This document shows positions 42,362-52,960 of a DNA stretch of 64,000 nt, piece after piece. Position 1 is the first letter of the stretch; each line of letters opens with the position of its first letter. The notes under the pieces are model-generated. The model was not told the origin of the DNA and searched no databases. It saw only the letters and a list, made by a program, of their open reading frames with translations. The stretch comes from Mikania micrantha. Lineage: Eukaryota > Streptophyta > Magnoliopsida > Asterales > Asteraceae. Location: the NCBI GenBank assembly GCA_009363875.1, contig CM018693.1, positions 76,124,028-76,188,027 on the forward strand. The letters are read 5' to 3'. The position numbers and the translations under genes were made by a program.

Positions 42362-43308
42362 TGTCACACCCCAAGCCGGCGGGGTTGGATCGGAATCCCC
42401 GTCTGGCGGAAGGTTCTCGGGGCGCGATATCGTGAGTGATAATCGGATTGATCAGGTTGTTACATTGCACATGATATATAAGTGAGAAAGTTGCTAAAAT
42501 AAAATAGAATTACAAAGTTAAATTACATCAGTTAAGTTTATAATTTAACAATGTAAATCTACTATCACATCATAAATCTTCTATCTTGTATCTGCACAAG
42601 ATATACAAAATAACTGTATAATGATGCTTCAAAAGTATACAGGTCCACAAAGCTAGGTCCTCTATCTGTAACCTAGTCCAAAAGAAACAACTCTTCAGTT
42701 GACCTGTTCGTCACCTGAGAAGTCATGCAAAAATAAGGTCAACACATGGTTGGTGAGTTCATTAAGTTTTTATAAAATGAATATTAAATAACATTAATGA
42801 CAACCTTAACCTCACTAGTAACCACCTACACCATCCAGCTTAGTATGCTTATATATAGGGCATATGTAGGGTCGAACTTACCACCCGCCCAGCCACCGTC
42901 CCACCACATACTAAACCACATGATATATTGTTCCTAGTGATAATTAAGCATTTCATTCCACAACTTTGATTCCATGATATATGATGTTGGGTTTTGTTGA
43001 TTTTTATCAAAGTCATATTAACCATTAATATGTTAAAACGCAGAGGAGTTATAATCAAAAACCATTTTGAGATTAGTTAGTTTATGCATCAAATACATTA
43101 GATTTAAAACAAAACCCATAAACAAGGATCTTTATATGGAAGAACATGCTATCAAACAATCATTCAAAACATCATATATTACCTCTTAAAACTCGTGGAT
43201 TATAAGATGAAGATGATGATGTTTATGAGCCCAATCTTCAACCTAGAAGACCTCAAGTAGCTATACCCCAAGCTCCAACAAGACACCCTTTGATTGCTAG
43301 GTTTTCAA
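42362..43308 (-). repeat. Element C-family LTR, second copy, cut by S2
   Basis: Begins like 41454 but continues colinearly with A's LTR well past the point where the first copy stops. Shared landmarks include CACAAGATATACAAAATAA, GACCTGTTCGTCACCTGAG and CCGCCCAGCCACCGTCCCAC. It is interrupted at 43309 by S2. No coding sequence is seen. Confidence 0.85.
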
Positions 43309-43802
43309 TGTTAGTACATATTTTGTAATTGTTTGCTATTCAAAAGATAGTTTTATTTATATTTGTAAAGGGTTCGCTGCTTTTTGTTAAGGTTGGTTTG
43401 GCCCACGAACCTTAACAATCAGCCGAACTATAGAAGGTGTAGGGTTCGGCGAACCTATGGTTCGTGAGTAAGGTTTGTCTAACGAACCCTAAGGGTTCGT
43501 TCACCGAACCTTAGGGTTCGGCTAGCAAACCTTATTGATTGAAGGTTCGCTGGTACTGTTAGTATAAATAGATGTTTTCATTGTATTTTCAAGAGAACTT
43601 TGATCAGAGTTGTGAGGAAATTCTCTGTGTGAGAATCTTTTATTCTTGTAATCATTTGTTGATATATACAAGAGTGTTTATAGAATTGCATGTGTTCTTT
43701 GTTATTTTACATACTTGCTATGGATTCCGCACGTAGTTAGTAGTTCGTAGAGCTTCGTTTTAGATCCTAATTTGGTTGTAGATCAAGATCACCAAACCAA
43801 CA
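43309..43802 (+). repeat. S2: 5' LTR
   Basis: TGTTAGTACA...ACCAAACCAACA, 494 bp, ending right at the primer site. GGTTCG and its complement occur about a dozen times at 43380-43555, just upstream of TATAAATA (43563-43570). Confidence 0.88.
43563..43570 (+). promoter_or_regulatory. S2: LTR TATA box
   Basis: TATAAATA directly after the GGTTCG cluster, as in S1. The same octamer recurs at 52267-52274 before ORF3. Confidence 0.7.
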
Positions 43803-43803
43803 G

Positions 43804-43815
43804 TGGTATCAGAGC
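43804..43815 (+). other. S2: primer binding site (tRNA-Met)
   Basis: TGGTATCAGAGC, 1 nt after the LTR. Same as in S1. Confidence 0.88.
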
Positions 43816-44509
43816 GTTTGGTGAAGTTCTACACAATAATTTCAAAGATTTCATGCAATTGAAGTGTTGAAGAGATGAAGATCATCAATGGCTACATTCT
43901 ATTTCTTCTTGATTGATTTTCTTGGTGTTTGCGGCTGTTTTTCTTGTCAATTGTTGTTGAATTGCAACAATTAAAGTTTTGGAAGTATTTTGGTAGAGTT
44001 TTGGAAGGATTTGTTGAAGATTTGAGAGATTTCCCGCTCAAAAATTTCAAATTTTTGTTACAGGTTCGTTTCACGAACCTTGAGTTGCTGTAAACAAAGG
44101 GTTCGCTGTTTTTCTGGTTTTCCAGAAGGCTCGTTTGATAGTTCGGCAAGGGTTCGGCAATAGTTCGCTGAAGGCTCGGCAAGGTTCGTTCAAATAGTTC
44201 GCCCAGTTTGTGAGATAGTTCGGCAAAAGTTCGTCTAAGGGTTCGCTTGAAACAAGGGTTTGTTAAGTCTTTGGTTCGTTTGTCCAAAGGTTCGTTTCTC
44301 AAGGGTTCGTGACTCACAAGGTTCGTTGTTCAAAGCTTCGCTGCTCAAAGGTTCGGCTGAAGGAAAATTTAGTCCATAGGTTCGGCTAAGGTTCGGCTGA
44401 AGGTTCGGTTGAGACAGAATTTTATCTAAAGGTTCGTCTGAGGATTTGTTGAGGGTTCGGCAAGAGTAAATTTTGACAAGGGTTCGCTGATAAAATTTTT
44501 TAAAAAAAA
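43816..44509 (+). other. S2: untranslated leader with GGTTCG array
   Basis: No sense ORF. From 44063 to about 44490 it holds roughly 25 GTTCG words, many as GGTTCG or GGTTCGCTGA, running up to 20 nt before the gag ATG. Antisense ORFs at 43892-44549 are by-products of the array. Confidence 0.7.
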
Positions 44510-47509
44510 ATGTCTGATATGTACGCGGCAATGGCAAGTCAGAACACAAAACTTCAAAGTATTTTAATCAGTGAGACTGAAGTGGGAAGCACAAATAAAG
44601 TTCCAAAGTTACTGGATTTAGCAGATTATGATAATTGGAAAGGACGTTTTGAGACTCATCTTAATGGAACAGATACAAATTTATGGGAAAGAATTTTATC
44701 TCCTTATGAGAGACCTAGAGTGGTTGGAACTGATTTGTATCAACTCTTGGAAAGACTTGATGTAGATGAAAGGAAGAAGTATGATTCAGAGAAGAAAGCT
44801 TACTGGTTATTAAGTCAAGCTATTCCAAATCAAATTTTACATCAGTTTGATGAGCACAAGACTGCATATAGTCTGTGGAATGCATTGAAGGCTAGAGTTG
44901 AAGGAAACACAAATCTGAAGAAAATGAAAGCCACTGACATCAGAAAGGAGTTTGAAAATTTCAACATCATCGGAAATGAAACTCTAGATGCCTTGATTAC
45001 CAGATACAGACATTTGTTGACTGAAGTAAGGAAATATGGCATTGAGTATACTGAGGATGAGAAGATAGACTGTTTAGCTGATGCATTGCCAGATAAGTGG
45101 AATTCTTTGGTGTTGATATTGAGAGAAAATCTACCTGGATTAACTTTGGTAGAATTTATTCAGAAACTGGAGGAACAAGAAATGAAAGATAAGCGTAAAG
45201 CAAGGAGAGTAAATGTTACTCAAGATCCTTCATTATATGGTGGTTCAGTTGCTACACCTCCTGCTGCATCTGCAAAAATACAGACTGCATTTGTGTCTAG
45301 AACTTCTGAAACTTCTCAGAGTTCTTCTGGATCTTCAAGTTCTAGTTCACATTGTCCGATCAATGAGAAAAAGTCTGAATCAACTTCACCACCAGTACAG
45401 CTGAATACTTCAAATTTGGGAAAAGTAACAGTTGAAGCAGTAAAAGATCACATGTCTATTTTATCATGTGTAGTGAGTGCATATGATGAGCAAGTAGCTG
45501 GAAGAATTGGAAATGCCAATTTGACTTTTGAAGACTATGCTCAGATAGATGAGGATGAGATGGAGCTGATAGATACTCAGTGGGCGCTGGCGAGTGTTAT
45601 TCGCAGAATTAACAGATATGAGAAGAAGACTGGGAAGAAATTTACTTTTGACCGGAACACAAAGTTTGGATTTAATCCAAAATCAACACAGTGTTATAAC
45701 TGTGGAGAACATGGTCATTTTGCAAGAGAGTGCAAGAATCCCAAAAAGCAAGGAAATCTGAATCCTTTCAAACCAAGAGAAGAGAATCAGAAAAAGAAAG
45801 AAAAGACTGAAGAATCAACTTCTAAAGCACTTGTGAGTCAAGCAGATGAAGGCTATGACTGGGGTGTCAAGTATGATGATCTTATGGGTGCGTTCATGGC
45901 TTCTTTAGAAGAAGAATCTAGCAAAGGAAAAGAGAAAATTGATGAGATGACTGAGGTACAAAGTGATTTGTATGAGATGATAGATAGACTTAAAGAAATG
46001 AATTCTCAGTTAACTTCTGATCTGAGGGAATGCACAGAGGCAAACAAAAAGTTGATTTCTAAAGAAAAGGCATTTGATAAGAAGATAATAGATCTTAGCA
46101 AAGAAAATGAAGACTTGAAAATCAAGGTTTTGCAAAACAATTATGCAGTTTCTGTACATTTAGACTCAGTTCAGAAGTTAAAAGTGGAATTGGCAGAAGC
46201 AAAAGCTGAAGCTGAATTAAACAAAGCCAAGCTTGAAAACTATCAGAATTCCGCATATGTCATTGATTATTTTGCGGCTATGCAAAATTCACGTGATAGT
46301 TCTGGGATTGGTTTTCATTCTGTTCCACCTCCTTCTAGTTTTGTACCTAGACCACAACTTGAGCCTGAGTTAGAAGTTGATCCTATTTCATTGAAGAAGA
46401 GTGGATCTGATCATGAGAGTGATTTTGTTGACAATGATGCTCCTATCATTGAAGACATCACTGATTTAGAATATTCAGATGATATTCTAAGAATGATTGG
46501 TCATCAAAAGGACAAGTCTGTGGATAAAAAGAATCAAGTTTTTCAGAAATCAAAATCTGAAATAAAGAATGTTGGGAATTCTGGGACTAAAAACAAGTCT
46601 GTTTCAAAATCACACTTAAAAGTCAAGACTACTTCCACTGTTAAGCCAATTGTGTTTGTTGAGTCTTTAACAACACAAAATGGAGAGTCAAGCAAAGTTT
46701 TTAAAAAATCAGAGAAAGTTGTTAAAAAAGTTGACAAGAAGTTTGTCAAAGTTGTTGACAATGTTAATCAAAGTAGGGTTGGAAACAATGGAACTTCAAA
46801 GAATTTTCAAAAGAATGGTAAAACCAAAGTCACTGAATTGAAGAAAAAGATTAAATCTCCATCTGTAGCATCTAAATCTTTGAATTCATCTAAGGGGTGT
46901 GATGAAAAGCCAAAGAAGGTGTCATCAAGGAAATGCTACAGATGCGGGAAACTGGGACATGTCATTTCTGAATGTGATATGGATAATTGTAACAGATTTC
47001 ATACTTTTACTCCACGAGAAACACGACAGTGTTTCACTTGTGGAGGCAAAGGGCATATTTCTGTTAATTGTCCAAATCACAAGGTTAAGAAGAAAATTTT
47101 TTCTAATGACAGTCGGGTAATTCATTCTGATAAAACTACTAGGAGGGTAAAGCCTAGTGAGGATGAGATGAAAATTCTCAGGAAATTTGATCCTGAGTGT
47201 ATCTGGGTTAAGGATGAAAAATTTCATAAACAAAGAGTTTTTGATAATCTACAAAAAGGTAAAGAGGTTTTGAATAGATCATCATCATCTGATGATGGAT
47301 TTTATGATAATTTTCATCATAAAGATTTTTCAAAACAAAATTCAAATTCTTATTGGAAATCCAGATACAGGTCAGGAGATAAATTTGATTTGAGAAATGA
47401 TGAATACTTGGAAGATGGTTTTTCAAGTAATTCATCAAGATCGAACGGCAGGTGGCAGTTCGGGGAGACTCAACGCCGAAAAGGCGGGAGTCATCCCTTT
47501 TGGTACTAA
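44510..47509 (+). CDS. S2: gag, three zinc knuckles
   Basis: 999 aa starting MSDMYAAMASQNTKL after an A-rich context. The copia gag core includes YDNWKGRFETHL, SLWNALKARVEGN and ADALPDKWNSLV. Knuckle 1 CYNCGEHGHFAREC is at 45692-45733. A long coiled coil lies at about 45930-46250, then a Lys-rich segment. Knuckle 2 CYRCGKLGHVISEC is at 46936-46977 and knuckle 3 CFTCGGKGHISVNC at 47030-47071. It ends in a basic, Ser/Asn-rich tail and stops at 47507-47509. S1 gag has only two knuckles. It forms the particle and binds the genomic RNA. Confidence 0.9.
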   Translation: MSDMYAAMASQNTKLQSILISETEVGSTNKVPKLLDLADYDNWKGRFETHLNGTDTNLWERILSPYERPRVVGTDLYQLLERLDVDERKKYDSEKKAYWLLSQAIPNQILHQFDEHKTAYSLWNALKARVEGNTNLKKMKATDIRKEFENFNIIGNETLDALITRYRHLLTEVRKYGIEYTEDEKIDCLADALPDKWNSLVLILRENLPGLTLVEFIQKLEEQEMKDKRKARRVNVTQDPSLYGGSVATPPAASAKIQTAFVSRTSETSQSSSGSSSSSSHCPINEKKSESTSPPVQLNTSNLGKVTVEAVKDHMSILSCVVSAYDEQVAGRIGNANLTFEDYAQIDEDEMELIDTQWALASVIRRINRYEKKTGKKFTFDRNTKFGFNPKSTQCYNCGEHGHFARECKNPKKQGNLNPFKPREENQKKKEKTEESTSKALVSQADEGYDWGVKYDDLMGAFMASLEEESSKGKEKIDEMTEVQSDLYEMIDRLKEMNSQLTSDLRECTEANKKLISKEKAFDKKIIDLSKENEDLKIKVLQNNYAVSVHLDSVQKLKVELAEAKAEAELNKAKLENYQNSAYVIDYFAAMQNSRDSSGIGFHSVPPPSSFVPRPQLEPELEVDPISLKKSGSDHESDFVDNDAPIIEDITDLEYSDDILRMIGHQKDKSVDKKNQVFQKSKSEIKNVGNSGTKNKSVSKSHLKVKTTSTVKPIVFVESLTTQNGESSKVFKKSEKVVKKVDKKFVKVVDNVNQSRVGNNGTSKNFQKNGKTKVTELKKKIKSPSVASKSLNSSKGCDEKPKKVSSRKCYRCGKLGHVISECDMDNCNRFHTFTPRETRQCFTCGGKGHISVNCPNHKVKKKIFSNDSRVIHSDKTTRRVKPSEDEMKILRKFDPECIWVKDEKFHKQRVFDNLQKGKEVLNRSSSSDDGFYDNFHHKDFSKQNSNSYWKSRYRSGDKFDLRNDEYLEDGFSSNSSRSNGRWQFGETQRRKGGSHPFWY

Positions 47510-47525
47510 TCAAATTTTGTTGTAA

Positions 47526-50500
47526 TTTATGATGCAGGATGCATTCACGGGCCATATCAACAGTCGATGGATTGTTGATAGTGGATGCTCCAGGCATATG
47601 ACAGGAGAGTTAGTTTTGTTGAGAGATTTCAAGGAAATGAAAGGATGTTACGTTAACTTTGCAGGAGATAAGGGCGGTCAGATTACTGGATGTGGTAGTT
47701 TGACTAACGGTAAAGTTTCGTTTGATAACGTCAATTTTTGCAAGGAGTTAACTAACAATCTTTTAAGTGTATCACAGATATGTGATAAAGGTTATCAGGT
47801 GTTGTTTGATGACAAGAAGTGTTATGTGCTCAAACAAGGTATTCAAATTCCTGATGACTGGATTCTGATGACTGCCGACAGGTATAAGGACTTATATGTG
47901 TTGGACATGGCTAAGGCGGAGACGGTAAATCAAGTTGAAACATGTCTAGTGTCGAAGGCCACAGAACAGGATACTTGGTCTTGGCATAGACGAATGGGTC
48001 ACATACACATCAGAAAAATGAATTATCTTGTACATAATCATCTGGTTGATGGTGTACATGTTAAACATTTTAGATTACCTGATGTGTGTGTTTCTTGTAA
48101 AAAAGGAAAACAGAAAAGGAGGTCACATAAATCTAAAACTGTCTTTTCTATTGATAAACCATTAGAACTCCTTCACATGGATCTGTTTGGACCGATTAAT
48201 GTGAAGAGTATTGGTGGTGAATCTTATTGCTTTGTTGTGACCGATGATTTTTCTCGATTTTCATGGGTTTTGTTTTTAAAGACTAAATCAGAAACTTATG
48301 AAAACTTTGTGTTGCTTGTGAACAGATTGGAGACTTTGTACAAGTTAAGGGTTAGGCGGGTTCGATCAGACAATGGGACAGAATTCAAGAATCAGAACAT
48401 GGAAGCTTTTTGTGATTCTAAAGGGATTCAGCAGCAGTTTAGCGCACCGTATGAACCACAAATGAACGGTGTGGCTGAGAGGAAAAATCGTACATTGATA
48501 GAGTCTGCTAGAACGATGTTAGCTGATTCAAAACTGCCCATTACTTTCTGGAGTGAAGCCGTAGCGACCGCCTGTTTTACCCTTAATCGAGTGCTGATAG
48601 TCAAAAGACATAAAAAGACTTGTTATGAACTTCTTCAGAATCGGAAACCAAATTTGGAACACCTGGAACCCTTTGGGGCTCCTTGTACAATGCTCAAGAA
48701 AGATGCTAAATTCAACTCTAAGGTTGAAGAAGGTTTCTTTCTGGGTTATAGCCTACCAAACAAACGTGTGTTTAACAAACGCACGGGTGTTGTGGAACTC
48801 TGGTATAATGTGGATGTTCAACGACATACACCTATACCGGAAGGCAAAGGTCCAAATTGGTTATTCGATTATGATAAACTTTTCGAGTCTTTTAACTTGT
48901 CTCCTACTGTTACTGATGATGAAATTTCTTTGCAGATGTTATATGACTTACAAAATTCTGAAGATCAAGAAGTTTCTCATCAAGTTAAAGATAATTCTCC
49001 AACTGAGGAAGGCATTACTGAAGCAGTTAATGATGACTGGTCATCGGAGGATGATCAAGAAATTTTTGAAGATGCAATTTCTCAGGATCAAAATGAAGAA
49101 CAAGATATCACAAATCTTGATCATGGAGTTGGTGTTCCGCAAGTGCCAGTGTCTAGAGTCCATGTGAATCACCCTGTGGAGCAGATTATTGGAGATCCGT
49201 CTGTTGGAGTACAGACGAGAAGGCAAGTTACAAACGAGGAGAGTTTGTACGTTGAATTGGAACGTAATCATGGGACTCAAGAGTTATGGATGCATTCTGC
49301 ATTCGTTTCTCAGATTGAGCCTAAATCTGTAACTGAAGCCCTGCGTGAGCCTGCCTGGGTGGAGGCCATGCAAGAGGAGCTTAATCAGTTTCAGAAACTT
49401 GGAGTATGGCATTTGGTAGATTTACCAAAAGGTGAAAAGAAGATTGGCACCAGGTGGGTGTTGAAGTGCAAGCGAGACGATAGAGGCGTGATTGTTCGAA
49501 ACAAGGCTCGTTTGGTTGTCCAAGGGTTCAGACAAATTGAAGGAATTGATTATGACGAGGTTTTTGCACCTGTGGCGCGGCTTGAAGCGATTAGATTATT
49601 TCTATCTTTTGCTGCCCATAAAAAGTTCAAAGTATACCAGTTGGATGTCAAGTCTGCATTCCTTTATGGATCATTGAAAGAGACAGTGTATGTTTGTCAG
49701 CCACCGGGCTTTGAGGATCCTATCCACCGGGATCAGGTTTATATCCTCGACAAAGCACTGTACGGTCTTCATCAAGCTCCTCGAGCTTGGTATGAAACCC
49801 TCTCGACTCATCTTATTGAACACGGGTTCAATAGGGGTCAGATAGACAAAACTCTGTTTTATCGGGAAAAGGGCAAGGACATTCTCCTTGTTCAGATCTA
49901 TGTGGATGACATCATCTTTGGATCTACCGATGAGCAGATGTGTTTAGAATTTAAACAGGTTATGATTGAAAAGTTTGAGATGAGTGCTATGTCTGACATT
50001 AAGTTCTTTTTGGGTTTACAAGTTGATCAGTCTGATGATGGTATTTTTATCCATCAGACTAAATACATTCAAGATGTGCTAAAACGTTTTAGCATGCTTG
50101 ATTGTAAACCCATTTCCACGCCCATCCAGCCCAATCACGGGATTGAGCCGGATATTAAGGGGGAGATAATTGATGCTACATTATATCGTGGAATGATTGG
50201 GAGTTTAATGTATTTGACTGCATCTCGACCAGATATTGTATTTGCTACAAGTATCTGTGCTCGCTATCAATCAAAACCAAAGGTTTCTCATCTGATTGCA
50301 GTCAAGAGGATTTTACGTTATCTGAAGGGTACTCCAGACACCGGTCTGTGGTATCCTAAGGATGATAACTATTCCTTTCATGCTTACAGTGATTCAGACT
50401 ATGGAGGATGTAAGACTGACTCCAAATCAACTACTGGAGGTGCTCAATTTTTGGGGGAGAGATTAGTCTCATGGCAGTGCAAGAAACAGACTTCTGTTGC

Positions 50501-50870
50501 TACATCTACATGTGAAGCTGAATATGTAGCAGCTGCCAGTTGTTGTTCCCAAGTTTTGTGGATACAACAACAGATGAGAGACTATGGACTTAATTTCCTA
50601 ACTACCCCGATTCATGTCGACAATGAGGCTGCGATTGCGATTACCAAGAATCCAGTGTATCATTCACGTTCTAAACATATTGACATTCGGTTTCATTTCA
50701 TACGAGATTGTTATGAAAAGAAACTGATTGATGTTGTGAAGATACACACAAATGAGCAAAGGGCAGACCTTCTCACCAAAGCCTTTGATAAACAACGCTT
50801 TGAGTATTTACTCAAATTAAATGGGATCAGGGTCATGGGAGAGGTAATAAAAAATCAAATTACTTCGTAA
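47526..50870 (+). CDS. S2: pol, intact
   Basis: The frame opens at 47526 after an in-frame TAA, 16 nt past the gag stop and in +1 relation to it. The first ATG is 47529, giving 1113 aa. Protease [12 protein letters not shown] has Asp at residue 17. GAG-pre-integrase HHCC follows ([10 protein letters not shown]...CVSCKKGK). The integrase catalytic triad is Asp218, Asp281 and Glu317. Reverse transcriptase has YVDD (DD from residue 793). RNase H begins at [10 protein letters not shown] and ends near [20 protein letters not shown] acceptor-like site (AG at 47535-47536) lies at the start. There is no lesion. It carries out maturation, reverse transcription and integration. Confidence 0.93.
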   Translation, partial: FMMQDAFTGHINSRWIVDSGCSRHMTGELVLLRDFKEMKGCYVNFAGDKGGQITGCGSLTNGKVSFDNVNFCKELTNNLLSVSQICDKGYQVLFDDKKCYVLKQGIQIPDDWILMTADRYKDLYVLDMAKAETVNQVETCLVSKATEQDTWSWHRRMGHIHIRKMNYLVHNHLVDGVHVKHFRLPDVCVSCKKGKQKRRSHKSKTVFSIDKPLELLHMDLFGPINVKSIGGESYCFVVTDDFSRFSWVLFLKTKSETYENFVLLVNRLETLYKLRVRRVRSDNGTEFKNQNMEAFCDSKGIQQQFSAPYEPQMNGVAERKNRTLIESARTMLADSKLPITFWSEAVATACFTLNRVLIVKRHKKTCYELLQNRKPNLEHLEPFGAPCTMLKKDAKFNSKVEEGFFLGYSLPNKRVFNKRTGVVELWYNVDVQRHTPIPEGKGPNWLFDYDKLFESFNLSPTVTDDEISLQMLYDLQNSEDQEVSHQVKDNSPTEEGITEAVNDDWSSEDDQEIFEDAISQDQNEEQDITNLDHGVGVPQVPVSRVHVNHPVEQIIGDPSVGVQTRRQVTNEESLYVELERNHGTQELWMHSAFVSQIEPKSVTEALREPAWVEAMQEELNQFQKLGVWHLVDLPKGEKKIGTRWVLKCKRDDRGVIVRNKARLVVQGFRQIEGIDYDEVFAPVARLEAIRLFLSFAAHKKFKVYQLDVKSAFLYGSLKETVYVCQPPGFEDPIHRDQVYILDKALYGLHQAPRAWYETLSTHLIEHGFNRGQIDKTLFYREKGKDILLVQIYVDDIIFGSTDEQMCLEFKQVMIEKFEMSAMSDIKFFLGLQVDQSDDGIFIHQTKYIQDVLKRFSMLDCKPISTPIQPNHGIEPDIKGEIIDATLYRGMIGSLMYLTASRPDIVFATSICARYQSKPKVSHLIAVKRILRYLKGTPDTGLWYPKDDNYSFHAYSDSDYGGCKTDSKSTTGGAQFLGERLVSWQCKKQTSVATSTCEAEYVAAASCCSQVLWIQQQMRDYGLNFLTTPIHVDNEAAIAITKNPVYHSRSKHIDIRFHFIRDCYEKKLIDVVKIHTNEQRADLLTKAFDKQRFEYLLKLNGIRVMGEVIKNQITS

Positions 50871-52074
50871 TCAACTTTATTGAATTAACATCAGATTTTT
50901 CTTTATTTTTTATGTTTTAGTTTTTAGGGGGAGAAGTATTATAGAAAACACAAAAACATTAAAAATAAAAAATCTGAGAATTTGATTCAATAAAGTGAGA
51001 AATGATAGTACATTATTTGCATTTGGAAATATGTCTGTTTGTGTTATTAAAATTATAAAAGTAATTACAAGTACTAAGAATGATGTGTTGGTAGGTTTAT
51101 TACTTAGTTAAGAAAAGTTTAAATAAAATTTTGATTATGTTTTATAAGAAACAGGTGCTTAGAATGCAGTACTTAGTTTTGTCCTGAAAGAGTGGTAATT
51201 TTCTGATAAAATGTTTCTTAAATAAAAAGTCAAAATACTAGTTTGATCATGTGTTTCTTTTTCAAAAGAAATTAAAATTTTGTTTTTCTTTTATTTTAGT
51301 TTAAAACTGAAACATTCTTTGTGTATATTTACGTATCGACCTGAATGTTATAGTTTTAAACAATTCAAATTTGTTTTTCTTGGTTTTGTTTAAGATTTGG
51401 ACAATCTATGTGTATATGGGAATATCGATCTGATTGTTAAATCTTAAACTTAAATTATTGTTTAGTTCATTTTCAGGATCATTTGAGCATACGAAAGTAT
51501 CAACCTTGATTCTAAGAATTTGAACAAGTTCAATTTTTTTTATTTTGTTATTTTCAGAAAAGAAATTCTGCTTTATTTTTGCATGATCAGATTAGTTAAA
51601 ATTGATATATTAAATTTTAAGAACATTTATGTTGGTTTAATTATTCACAAATCGGGGATGTGTTCAAGTAAATGGATTATTATAAAATGTTTTCAAAATT
51701 GTGTTTTAAACTGATTTCTTGATTAGGTAATAAATTTAAGAGGATAAGTATACTAACAATCATCTTAGGTTTGTGATTTGAAATTTAATATTTTAAATAA
51801 TATAAACAGATGTATTGAAAATTGTAAAATAATATGATCTCATGTTTTGAATCTTTCTCAAACAAAAAGATTTTAATTTTAGTTGAATTAGTTTTGTTAA
51901 TTTGTAGTTTGTTTTGTTTTAAAAAATTAAAAATACAAAAAGATTTTATTTTTTTTAATTTTTTTTTTTTTAGAATCTGATGTTAAATTGATAATTTTTG
52001 ATTATTTGTTTGACTTTGGGACAATTAAACATGAATTTTGTTTTGAATTAAAAAGAAAAATCAAGTTTTGAAAA
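50871..52074 (+). other. S2: post-pol spacer
   Basis: AT-rich, no supported ORF. Polypurine-like TTTTTAGGGGGAGAAG is at 50921-50936, close after pol as in S1. Several ATTTTATTTT and TTAAAATT-type words follow, with a T-run at about 51951-51970. Confidence 0.6.
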
Positions 52075-52960
52075 GGTTCGTTTGGTTGGATTCGTTGACA
52101 AGGTTCGTGATAGTAGTTCACAAAGGGTTCGCTGAGTTGGTTCGCTGAGATGGTTCGCTGAGTTGGTTCACTGAGATGGTTTGCTGAGAGGGTTCGTTGA
52201 TATAGTTCGCTGAAATAGTTCGTTGAGAGGGTTCGTGAATATAGTTCGCTTAAAGGGTTCGTAAGATATAAATACAGGGTTCGTGGAAATAGTTCGTCAC
52301 TTTCATTTTGATTGCAGACGACGAACCCTCCAGAAGTATTTTTCGAATTTTGATCTTGGACCCCCCAGAGTTTTTCGTTTACATCATTAGAATCAGAATC
52401 ATATCGTGAACATTCTTAGGTATAAATCTTGGAATTTGACCGAGTAATTTGAGAGATTTGAGTGTTTTTAGAAATTTGAAAATCGTGACTGTAAATTTGA
52501 TTTTAACTTGATAAAAATTGGAAATTGAAGAAATTGTTTTCATTAAAATCATTCATCGGTTAGGTTCGAACCTAGGTGTGTGAATTTTTTCAAGAAATTC
52601 GAGATTTTTGTGTTTGTTAAAATTTTGGTGTTAACAGGTTTGCTGAACGAACCTTAGGTTCGCCGAACTATCAGGGTTCGCTGAATTCTTGAAGGTTCGT
52701 GGCGAACCTTTGAATTTCATTAGGGTTCGTTCATTGAATAGTTCGTCAATTCATTTAGGGTTCGTTCAATGCATGGTTCGTCAGATTATTAAGGGTTCGT
52801 TTAGGGAATAGTTCGCCAGAACAAATAGGGTTCGTTTAGTTATAAGGTTCGCCATAGTATATAGGGTTCGCTGCATTTTATTACTTAGAAATTTTTTTAG
52901 TTTTATTTTTAATATTTTGTTTAATTTTTGTTTCTAATTTTGTTTCTTTTATTTGTAGAC
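52075..52960 (+). promoter_or_regulatory. S2: GGTTCG array with TATA box upstream of ORF3
   Basis: About 30 GTTCG words, mostly GGTTCGCTGA, GGGTTCGTT or AGTTCGC, at 52076-52310 and 52620-52870. TATAAATA is at 52267-52274, flanked on both sides by the words. A conserved block follows with CTTAGGTATAAAT and TTTGACCG, also found in S1. Same order and similar spacing as S1; interpreted as an internal promoter for ORF3. Confidence 0.5.
52420..52958 (+). other. S2: putative 5'-UTR intron of ORF3
   Basis: Donor CTTAG|GTATAA at 52419/52420; acceptor TTTCTTTTATTTGTAG ending at 52958, 2 nt before the ORF3 ATG; branch-like TTCTAAT about 25 nt upstream. Length 539 nt, against 571 nt in S1. Predicted, not observed. 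Confidence 0.5.

Noticed and set aside
43892..44549. Minus-strand ORFs in the S2 leader (141 and 104 codons)
   Set aside because: They are by-products of the GGTTCG array lacking stop codons on that strand, antisense to the element, with no recognisable domain.
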